Both the position numbers and the translations under genes were made by a program. 35,350 nt of DNA from a virus: positions 1 to 35,350 of the IMG/VR virus record IMGVR_UViG_3300010370_000110; one strand, 5' to 3'. The notes beneath the pieces are model-generated. The model saw only the letters and a program-made list of their open reading frames with translations. It was not told where the DNA came from and ran no database searches. Positions 1 to 5,799 of the stretch are shown here, in pieces; the stretch's first letter is position 1; the number at the start of each line of letters is the position of its first letter.

Positions 1-74
1 CCGCTTGCGCCGTACACGAGCATTTTTACACCGTTGGCAGACAAGCCGTCGGTGCGTTTCAGTTGAATAGCCAT
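1..74 (-). CDS. Sak4-like RecA-type ATPase, N-terminal part (cut by window edge)
   Basis: Start and first 24 codons of a recombination ATPase read leftward off the window. The ATG at 74-72 is preceded by a strong AGGAG at good spacing, which fixes the start. The peptide begins MAIQLKRTDGL and ends at the edge in LVYGASG, the opening of a Walker A loop (GxxGxGKT). The rest of the gene is at the right edge (34772-35350), where the reading resumes in ATLPSPVILSAEGG, a pattern typical of the phage Sak4 family. Sak4 proteins are single-domain RecA/Rad51-like ATPases that work with phage SSB in single-strand annealing and recombination. The GKT of the P-loop falls in the missing piece. First gene of the leftward operon. 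Confidence 0.85.
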   Translation of the reverse strand, partial: MAIQLKRTDGLSANGVKMLVYGAS

Positions 75-244
75 AAGGCTCCTATGTGTTATTGCTACGG
101 TCAGCACAATGCTGGTTGTAGCGTTAGTTGGCGGCACTTACCCGACCGCCTTAGGTTTTGGGACACACCGCGCAATCTGGATAAAATTCTTGGCGGAATT
201 CCAGACCACGCGGGCCTTTGCATTTGCATGGCCCCGAATAAGTT

Positions 245-293
245 GCTAACACCGGCGACACTTCCAGATTAGTTTTCCGGCACCAGTGTTAGC
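245..293. promoter_or_regulatory. Inverted repeat in the divergent control region
   Basis: GCTAACAC (245-252) and GTGTTAGC (286-293) are perfect 8-base inverted copies 33 bases apart. They lie between the leftward Sak4 gene and the rightward primase-helicase gene. Just downstream CCCCG (300-304) and CGGGG (316-320) can pair around an 11-base loop. The 75-384 stretch holds no convincing gene. A reading frame across 63-272 runs antisense over the Sak4 start and has no family resemblance. The placement suits an operator or attenuator for the two divergent operons. This role is inference. Confidence 0.35.
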
Positions 294-324
294 GTTTAGC
301 CCCGCCCATTGATTTCGGGGATGG

Positions 325-352
325 TTGTATTGTGGGGTTAGTCGCGTATCAT
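325..352 (+). promoter_or_regulatory. Candidate sigma70 promoter for the rightward operon
   Basis: TTGTAT (325-330) and TATCAT (347-352) are separated by 16 bases and lie 32 bases upstream of the primase-helicase ATG at 385. That gene also has a good AGAGGAG ribosome site at about 371-377. The hexamers match four of six and four to five of six consensus positions. This is a plausible but unproven promoter for the whole rightward early block. Confidence 0.35.
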
Positions 353-384
353 GTCAACACTTTTTCACCAGAGGAGTACACAAA

Positions 385-2388
385 ATGGCGGACTTGACGA
401 ATATTTTTGATGGGCCATGGTCACCACCGACACAAGTCTTTGATACACCTGAGAATCAATTGCGCGATGCGATCATCCGCGCAGGGCTTGAGCCTCCGGA
501 TTACATACAGATTGACGGTGCGTTGCATCGTTTCAAAAGCGGTACAAAAGGAACGCCAGGGCAGGGCGATAAGAGCGGCTGGTACATTGCTTTCAATGAC
601 GGTGTACCCGCTGGCCGTTTCGGGTGCTGGCGCGCAGGCCACGAGCAATCTTGGGTAGCTAATGTCGGACGCCAACTTACCGTTGCTGAACAAATGGCGC
701 AAACCAGACGTATGGCAGAAGCCAAAAGGATCAGAGATGAAGAACGCAAAAAACAACAGGAAACCGTAGCCGAAACCGTTGAAACGATATGGTCAAACGG
801 TCTCGGTGCGTCACCCGATCATCCATACTTACAAACCAAGGGAATCCAGCCACACGGCGCAAGAGTAGACAGCGCAGGGCGTCTTATGACGCCACTATAT
901 AGCGATGATGGCGCACTTTCATCACTCCAATACATAAACGATGTGGGGCGCAAGTTATTCCATACCGGTGGCGCTACTTCCGGTAAATTTTGGATCATTG
1001 GTGAGGTGGGGCACTCTTTATATATAGCTGAAGGTTACGCTACAGCGGCGACTATTTATGAGTGTACAGGTCAAGCGTGTGCAATCGCTTACAGCGCGTC
1101 GAATGTGGTTCACGTGGCGCGTTTTATGCGCGAACGGTACGGCATAGCGCAGAACATCATTATAGTCGGTGACAACGACGAATCAGGAACAGGTCAGAAA
1201 TACGCAGAACAAGCCGCTACAGAAATAGGTGCGCGGCTAGTGATCCCACCAATAATCGGTGATGCAAACGATTACGCGCAAGCTGGTCATGATTTGGCTG
1301 GTTTACTTAATCCACCATCCGATGATGATGAGTGGCTGATTCACGCGGATGAATTTAGCAATCAACCGGCCCCGATCAAATGGTTAGTGAAGGATTGGAT
1401 TCAGGATCAGGCTTTTATAATGGTTCATGGCCCTAGCGGAGGCGGTAAGACGTTTTTTGTGCTGGATATAGCTAACACCGTAGCGTCTGGATTAAGCGAA
1501 TGGAAAGGCCACAAAGTAACGCCAGGGACGGTTGTATACCTGGCAGGTGAAGGTCATCACGGTTTGCGTAGTCGTATCGCGGCGTGGAAACAATATAACC
1601 AAGTCAATCAGATGAATATGTATGTTAGTCGTCATGGGTGCGACTTAAATACATCAGAAGGGTATCACAAAGTATTAGAGTCTGTTAGAAAACTACCTGA
1701 AACTCCACGTTTAATAGTAATTGATACCTTGCACCGATTCCTAAAAGGCGATGAAAATTCGTCGGAAATTGCTAAAACCATGATTGATGCGTGTGGTTTG
1801 TTGATGCGTGAATTTAATACGTCAGTACTATTAGTACACCATACCGGAAAGGATGAAACCGCACAAAAAGATGGGCGCGGTTCATCGGCCTATCGTGGTG
1901 CTTTGGAAATAGCGATTAGCGTTGTACCCGCTACAGAGTCAACACCAATACAGATTATACAGCGCAAAGCCAAGGACTCAGAATTGGCACCCGACAAGCA
2001 TATGAGACTTGAGAAGGTGACTATTAACGGATGGTTTGATGAAGATAATGAACCAGTAACTAGCGTGGTTATGGTTGAGGATGATGCGCCGGTGAACAGC
2101 ACCAAAAAAAGCGCAAAACATACTAAAAACCTTAAAGTAATGGAACGCGCATGGTGGGCGAGTGGAACGGAAATCAGAATGGATTTACCTTATGTAACCC
2201 GTTCGGCTTTGCGTGACTTGTTGCGCCAGGATGGCAAGGCAGAACAAACTATTAAGAACGCTATGAACGCGAACAATGAAGGCAAAATGATAGCCTCAAT
2301 GTTGGCGGATGGCGTCATTGAATGCTACGAAAATGGCTTCATAGTCACAGATGAAGTTGAGGCATCCGCATGGCTTTTGGCAGTCTGA
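385..2388 (+). CDS. Toprim primase-helicase (bifunctional replication protein)
   Basis: A 667-residue replication protein. An N-terminal segment (residues about 40-90, rich in Gly/Trp/Phe) resembles the lead domain of phage Toprim primases. A charged linker follows at 100-135. The Toprim core has AEG near 215-217 and GDNDESG near 262-268. A RepA/DnaB-like ATPase follows, with Walker A GPSGGGKT at 349-356, a Walker B-like LIVIDTLHRF, and LLVHHTGK further on. The protein would prime and unwind phage DNA. No CHC2 zinc finger is visible. I chose the ATG at 385 over upstream non-ATG starts because AGAGGAG sits in front of it. A repeat cluster that may be the origin follows directly. Confidence 0.88.
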   Translation: MADLTNIFDGPWSPPTQVFDTPENQLRDAIIRAGLEPPDYIQIDGALHRFKSGTKGTPGQGDKSGWYIAFNDGVPAGRFGCWRAGHEQSWVANVGRQLTVAEQMAQTRRMAEAKRIRDEERKKQQETVAETVETIWSNGLGASPDHPYLQTKGIQPHGARVDSAGRLMTPLYSDDGALSSLQYINDVGRKLFHTGGATSGKFWIIGEVGHSLYIAEGYATAATIYECTGQACAIAYSASNVVHVARFMRERYGIAQNIIIVGDNDESGTGQKYAEQAATEIGARLVIPPIIGDANDYAQAGHDLAGLLNPPSDDDEWLIHADEFSNQPAPIKWLVKDWIQDQAFIMVHGPSGGGKTFFVLDIANTVASGLSEWKGHKVTPGTVVYLAGEGHHGLRSRIAAWKQYNQVNQMNMYVSRHGCDLNTSEGYHKVLESVRKLPETPRLIVIDTLHRFLKGDENSSEIAKTMIDACGLLMREFNTSVLLVHHTGKDETAQKDGRGSSAYRGALEIAISVVPATESTPIQIIQRKAKDSELAPDKHMRLEKVTINGWFDEDNEPVTSVVMVEDDAPVNSTKKSAKHTKNLKVMERAWWASGTEIRMDLPYVTRSALRDLLRQDGKAEQTIKNAMNANNEGKMIASMLADGVIECYENGFIVTDEVEASAWLLAV

Positions 2389-2393
2389 TACAA

Positions 2394-2503
2394 GTACCCA
2401 AAGTACCCTTTCGGTACCCTGGGTACCTGGGTACCAAAAAGGATCAAATCAACGACTTACGAGGTACCCAAAGTACCCCTACCCCCCTTTAGGGGTAGGG
2501 TAC
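2394..2503. repeat. GTACCC/GGGTAC repeat cluster, candidate origin or operator array
   Basis: Eight copies of the hexamer GTACCC or its complement lie within 110 bases, in the non-coding gap between primase-helicase and rusA. Forward copies: 2394, 2403, 2414, 2464, 2473. Reverse copies: 2421, 2429, 2498. GTACCCAAAGTACCC occurs exactly twice (2394-2408 and 2464-2478). GGTACCCTGGGTACC (2413-2427) is a perfect 15-base palindrome around one T. Dense iteron-like repeats beside a replication gene are what phage replication origins or auto-regulatory operators look like. Which of the two this is cannot be told from sequence. The gap 2389-2555 has no gene. Confidence 0.7.
2473..2503. other. Strong hairpin at the end of the repeat cluster
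   Basis: GTACCC(C)TACCCC (2473-2485) pairs with GGGGTAGGGTAC (2492-2503). This gives a 12-base-pair stem with one bulged C and a six-base loop. No T-run follows on either strand, so an intrinsic terminator is unlikely. The stem reuses two of the GTACCC repeat units, which ties the hairpin to the repeat array. It could be an origin structure or a protein-binding element. Confidence 0.6.
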
Positions 2504-2555
2504 TGGGTCGCCTGTCGGTGATCGGCGTGTTTAGAGTACAAAAAGTGAGCAAAAA

Positions 2556-2936
2556 ATGAGCATCATCTTAAGACTAGACTATCCGCCCTCGGCGAACCGC
2601 TACTGGCGTTGTTTTCGCAATCGCATGGTTCCGAGTGCAGCGGCGACGGCGTACAAAAATCACGTAAAAACCGTAGCGCACACAGACGGGCTTGTATTGC
2701 ACAATGATTCTATTTGTGTCAATATAAAACTACTTCCAAAATTCACGGCAAAAGGCAAGGCCAGCAAAGTAATCCTTGATCTTGATAATTGCCTCAAAGT
2801 GGCGCTCGACGCACTTCAGGGTGTGATTATCGAAAACGATAATCAGGTTAAGGAAATACACGCTAGTTATGGCGTAGCAACACACAACGGCGGATTGATA
2901 GTCGAAGTAACAAAAATAGACAATGCAAAAGTATAA
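2556..2936 (+). CDS. rusA: RusA-like Holliday junction resolvase
   Basis: A 126-residue protein of the RusA family, which cleaves four-way DNA junctions as a metal-dependent dimer. The family's acidic cluster is visible as DLDNCLKVALDAL (residues 75-87), with D75, D77 and N78, followed by ENDNQV (93-98) supplying the third acidic position. The N-terminus (LDYPPSANRYWR) is the usual RusA opening. Length is normal (E. coli RusA is about 120). It probably resolves branched or concatemeric replication intermediates before packaging. It is the first gene after the repeat cluster. Its ribosome site is weak (GTGAG). It overlaps the next gene by 14 bases. Confidence 0.9.
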   Translation: MSIILRLDYPPSANRYWRCFRNRMVPSAAATAYKNHVKTVAHTDGLVLHNDSICVNIKLLPKFTAKGKASKVILDLDNCLKVALDALQGVIIENDNQVKEIHASYGVATHNGGLIVEVTKIDNAKV

Positions 2937-3120
2937 ATCAGAACATCAACCAACTTGGAAACTTATTTCTAAGACACCACCACCATCGGGAACCAAGATA
3001 TTATTAAGAATGAAATACGGAACGGCGGTTATAGGTCAGTATTATCAAGAAGGCGGCTTTACCCATTGGTGCGGTTTACCTAAACTCAGCGGCGACGACA
3101 AGCATGAAATGGTGGGGTGA
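2923..3120 (+). CDS. Small hypothetical protein, DUF551-like pattern
   Basis: A 65-residue protein with the pattern W-x-LISKTPPPSGTKILL ... THWCGLPKL. This resembles the short DUF551-type phage proteins (a W.P...P..G...L stretch followed by THWMPLP). The function of that family is unknown to me. It overlaps rusA by 14 bases and ends one base before the next start, so it is translated as part of the same early operon. The resemblance is by eye only. Confidence 0.6.
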   Translation: MQKYKSEHQPTWKLISKTPPPSGTKILLRMKYGTAVIGQYYQEGGFTHWCGLPKLSGDDKHEMVG

Positions 3121-3121
3121 A

Positions 3122-3355
3122 ATGGGTATCAAGCGAGAAGTCACAGGTAAAGTATTCGGTAGCTGGAGAATACTTCATGATGTTGAGTCTAAGCACAACA
3201 CCAGATGCGTGTCGGCTCAATGTGAGTGCGGCACGATTCGAACATCGTACTTGCACAACATCACGTCAGGACGTTCAACGTCATGCGGCTGTCAGCAAAA
3301 GGTCAAGTGTAGTAGATTTATGAAGCAATACTGGCAAAATAAAAGGGGTGAATAA
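3122..3355 (+). CDS. Small zinc-binding protein
   Basis: A 77-residue basic protein with cysteines arranged as C-x5-C-x-C ... C-x-C (RCVSAQCECG and STSCGCQQK). This is a treble-clef or zinc-ribbon-like layout seen near HNH/AP2-type mobile endonucleases and in stand-alone phage proteins. No catalytic HNH residues are visible. I chose the ATG at 3122 over the in-frame ATG at 3104. GGTGGGG lies at good spacing before it, and the upstream gene ends at 3120. Role unknown; nucleic-acid binding is inferred from the zinc motif and basic charge. Confidence 0.6.
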   Translation: MGIKREVTGKVFGSWRILHDVESKHNTRCVSAQCECGTIRTSYLHNITSGRSTSCGCQQKVKCSRFMKQYWQNKRGE

Positions 3356-3357
3356 GT

Positions 3358-3684
3358 ATGGAATTGCGTGACTATCAATTTTTGGCAAATCGTACTGCAA
3401 AGGACTTAGGCTTTAAGGATGGCTTGATACATGCCGCACTTGGCTTAACGGGTGAGGCCGGTGAGTTCGCAGACGCAGTAAAGCGCGTCGCAATCTACGA
3501 AGGCGCTCCAAACCGCCAACACATGATTGAGGAACTCGGGGATATTTTGTGGTATGTTGCGTACGCGTGTGAGGTCTTAGGGGAGCCGTTAGAAATTGTG
3601 GCAAGGGATAACATCGAGAAGCTGAAAAAACGCTACCCTGAGGCTTACAGTGACTTTAACGCGCATGCGAGGTTAGACAAATGA
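3358..3684 (+). CDS. mazG: MazG-like nucleotide pyrophosphohydrolase
   Basis: A 108-residue all-alpha NTP-PPase of the MazG type. The metal-binding signature is present as GEAGEFAD (residues 32-39, ExxE) followed by EELGDILWY (58-66, ExxD). These enzymes hydrolyse (d)NTPs to NMP and pyrophosphate. In phages they have been linked to lowering (p)ppGpp or clearing non-canonical nucleotides. Single-domain length is typical of phage MazG. It sits in a tight early cluster with DUF3310, with which it overlaps by four bases (ATGA). Confidence 0.85.
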   Translation: MELRDYQFLANRTAKDLGFKDGLIHAALGLTGEAGEFADAVKRVAIYEGAPNRQHMIEELGDILWYVAYACEVLGEPLEIVARDNIEKLKKRYPEAYSDFNAHARLDK

Positions 3685-3917
3685 TGAAGGCAGATGCAAA
3701 CCAAGTTGGCGGATTGCATTACAACAAGATGGAAATTCAGCCTTGGACGGCGATGGAGTCATGGTTTACGCCCGAACAGTTCGCTGGCTTCCTGCGCGGC
3801 AACGCAATTAAGTACTTGGCTCGCGCTGGAAAAAAAGGCGACGCGCTGGAAGATATAAAAAAAGCGCAACACTATTTGGAAAAGCTAATCGAAGTCATGG
3901 AATCAGGCAATGGCTGA
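3681..3917 (+). CDS. DUF3310 family protein (annotated elsewhere as nucleotide kinase)
   Basis: A 78-residue protein with the DUF3310 pattern: GGLHYNKMEIQPWTAM, then FLRGNAIKYLARAGKKG, then a DIKKAQHYLEKL helix. The family is very common in phages and is often labelled nucleotide kinase, but no P-loop is visible here, so I would not assume that reaction. It is fused into the operon by a four-base overlap with mazG. Eight bases overlap with the next small gene. Confidence 0.8.
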   Translation: MMKADANQVGGLHYNKMEIQPWTAMESWFTPEQFAGFLRGNAIKYLARAGKKGDALEDIKKAQHYLEKLIEVMESGNG

Positions 3918-4080
3918 AAAAATATGCGCAACTTGTGAGTTTTATGATGTCATTCGATGTATTGGTAATGCTGGTATTTGCACTCTTGATCCTGGCGCAA
4001 CTACGCAGTCAATAGTGGAACCTACAGACTCTTGTGAGCAATGGTTAGCAATTCAGAATGTTCAGAGTGAAAAATTATGA
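3910..4080 (+). CDS. Cys-rich small protein (56 aa)
   Basis: A short reading frame beginning MAEKICATCEFYDV with five more or less regularly placed cysteines: C-x2-C, then single Cys at about 17, 24 and 42. This suggests a small metal-binding fold. The start overlaps the DUF3310 stop by eight bases, and the end overlaps the small terminase start as ATGA. Both are coupling arrangements seen throughout this operon, which is why I accept it despite its size. Function unknown. Small Cys-rich phage proteins with an ICATCxxY opening occur upstream of terminase genes. Confidence 0.65.
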   Translation: MAEKICATCEFYDVIRCIGNAGICTLDPGATTQSIVEPTDSCEQWLAIQNVQSEKL

Positions 4081-4361
4081 AAAAAGGAAAAGGCAACCCA
4101 AATCCTGTTTCAAGGGCTGGAAAGCCTAACAAAGCAACTTCAGCGGCTCGCGAGGCTATCGCCATGTTTGTTGATAACAACGCGCATCGGCTTGAAGGCT
4201 GGTTAGATGAAGTGGCGCAACAAAATCCAGAAAAGGCTTTCCAGCTATTCCAGTCTGTCGTCGAGTACCACGTCCCTAAGCTGGCGCGAACAGAACAAAC
4301 GCTGACCGGAGCGGACGGTGGGCCTGTGGAACACTCAATCAAAGTGAGTTTTGATGAGTGA
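4077..4361 (+). CDS. terS: Probable small terminase subunit
   Basis: A 94-residue protein starting with a basic NPNPVSRAGKPNKATSAARE tract, then helices rich in Ala/Gln, ending in an acidic tail. This matches the short proteins (GxPNKxTxxxREA pattern) commonly found just before terS/terL junctions. The small subunit recognises viral DNA and regulates the large subunit. The assignment rests on position and this N-terminal pattern; no HTH can be confirmed by eye. It overlaps the neighbours on both sides. Confidence 0.6.
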   Translation: MKKGKGNPNPVSRAGKPNKATSAAREAIAMFVDNNAHRLEGWLDEVAQQNPEKAFQLFQSVVEYHVPKLARTEQTLTGADGGPVEHSIKVSFDE

Positions 4362-4536
4362 ATTGAGTGCAAAATTGCACCGATGGCTTGCAAGCAAATG
4401 TTGCTTTTGCAATCAACCAAAAGCTTTAAACAATCCGTGGCCTTTGCGTAACGTTGGCGATTGTTGCGATGAATGTAATCAAAATTTAGTTAAACCGGCA
4501 AGAATTCAAAAATTGCATGAGTCAGACAGTCGCTAA
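4354..4536 (+). CDS. Two-CxxC zinc-ribbon protein between the terminase genes
   Basis: A 60-residue protein with CCFCNQ (near residue 17) and CCDEC (near 38), two CxxC knuckles about 20 residues apart. That is a classical zinc ribbon. The start ATG at 4354 overlaps the terS stop, and its last 20 bases overlap the terL start in another frame. Being wedged between the two terminase subunits suggests a packaging or nuclease-cofactor role, but that is inference only. No HNH catalytic residues are present. Confidence 0.6.
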   Translation: MSELSAKLHRWLASKCCFCNQPKALNNPWPLRNVGDCCDECNQNLVKPARIQKLHESDSR

Positions 4537-5785
4537 ATTCCCGCCGAAACTAAAGGGACTGTTTAATCCAGCGCGCTACAAAGTTCTGTACGGTGGGCGC
4601 GGCTCCGGCAAATCCTACGCAGCAGCCTCGGCGCTCTTGATCGAAGCCGCACAGAAACCGTTGCGCGTGCTATGCGCTCGTGAGGTGCAAAAGTCACTTA
4701 AGCAGTCTGTTCACACGCTGTTAGTTGATCAGATTCAAACGCTAAACCTTGGCTACTTCTACACTGTCACGGAATCCGAAATCAGAGGAATTAACGGCTC
4801 AGTGTTTACGTTTAGCGGATTAGCCAGTCATACCGTTGAATCCATTAAGTCAATGGCGAACATAGACCGATGCTGGATTGAAGAAGCGCAAACTGTTAGC
4901 AAAAAGTCATGGGAAATATTGATCCCCACCATTCGCGCAAACAATAGCGAAATCTGGATTACAATGAATCCGGATCTGGACACAGATGAGACCTACGTCC
5001 GGTTTGTGTTGAATCCACCGCCTGACACGTTTATTGTAAACATCAACTGGTCAGATAATCCTTGGTTTCCGTTAGTGCTGGAAAAAGAGCGCCAGCATTG
5101 CTTAAAGTCTGACCCGAAAAGTTACGCCAACATCTGGGAAGGAAAACCCAAAACAGTTGTGGACGGCGCAATCTACGCTGACGAGTTTCAAGAAATGGTG
5201 GATCAACATAGAATCAATCTTGTTACTCATGATCCTATGCTCAAAGCCCATTGCATCTTTGACCTGGGCTGGAACGATGCAATGACCATCATCGTGGCGC
5301 AACGCGCAGGCTCAGAAGTGCGCATTATTGATTACATTCAAGAGTCCTTTCATACGCTGGATTGGTACTCAAACGAACTTAAAAAACGTCCGTACAACTG
5401 GGGCAAAGTCTGGCTTCCTCATGACGGCGTGACTAAAGACTACAAGACCGGCAAAAGCGCATTAGACATCATGACTGCACTTGGCTGGAATGTTGAGATT
5501 ATCCCAGTTGGAGACGTTGAACACGGCATACGGATTGCTCGCATGTTGTTCCCGCGTCTTTGGATGGACAAAGAGAAAACAACGCTATTGCAAGAGTGCC
5601 TAAAGCGTTACAGGCGCGCAATCAATTTAACGACAGGCCAGCCCACCGGCCCGCTTCATGATGAGTATTCACACGGCGCTGATGCTTTCCGCTACTTAGC
5701 AACGTGTGTGGATATGTTAAAAAATGATAATATAACCAAAAGACGACGCGTTGACGATTATCGCACTGGCGACTGGATGAGTTAA
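4517..5785 (+). CDS. terL: Terminase large subunit (PBSX/P22-type, Terminase_3)
   Basis: A 422-residue packaging motor ATPase-nuclease. Walker A is GGRGSGKS (residues 26-33), with the preceding KVLYGG typical of Terminase_3. Walker B with catalytic Glu is RCWIEEA (118-124), and the coupling motif lies near ITMNPD (148-153). The nuclease domain shows FDLGWND (248-254, first Asp D249), HDG (302-304, D303) and a C-terminal HDEYSHGADAFRY. All key residues are present and length is normal. It docks on the portal, pumps DNA and cuts it. The family fits headful packaging, consistent with a permuted genome. Confidence 0.93.
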   Translation: MSQTVAKFPPKLKGLFNPARYKVLYGGRGSGKSYAAASALLIEAAQKPLRVLCAREVQKSLKQSVHTLLVDQIQTLNLGYFYTVTESEIRGINGSVFTFSGLASHTVESIKSMANIDRCWIEEAQTVSKKSWEILIPTIRANNSEIWITMNPDLDTDETYVRFVLNPPPDTFIVNINWSDNPWFPLVLEKERQHCLKSDPKSYANIWEGKPKTVVDGAIYADEFQEMVDQHRINLVTHDPMLKAHCIFDLGWNDAMTIIVAQRAGSEVRIIDYIQESFHTLDWYSNELKKRPYNWGKVWLPHDGVTKDYKTGKSALDIMTALGWNVEIIPVGDVEHGIRIARMLFPRLWMDKEKTTLLQECLKRYRRAINLTTGQPTGPLHDEYSHGADAFRYLATCVDMLKNDNITKRRRVDDYRTGDWMS

Positions 5786-5799
5786 TAACAGGAATCCCA

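Noticed and set aside
63-272. Rightward 69-codon frame over the control region
   Set aside because: It runs antisense across the Sak4 start and ribosome site, has Cys/His/Pro-rich random-looking sequence and no ribosome site.
2473-2503. Hairpin as an intrinsic terminator of the primase-helicase transcript
   Set aside because: There is no T-run on either side; the flank is TGGGTCGCC or TTTGGG. It is better treated as part of the repeat array.
2394-2503. Repeat cluster as a CRISPR array
   Set aside because: The units are only six bases, in both orientations and irregularly spaced, with no spacers of even length.
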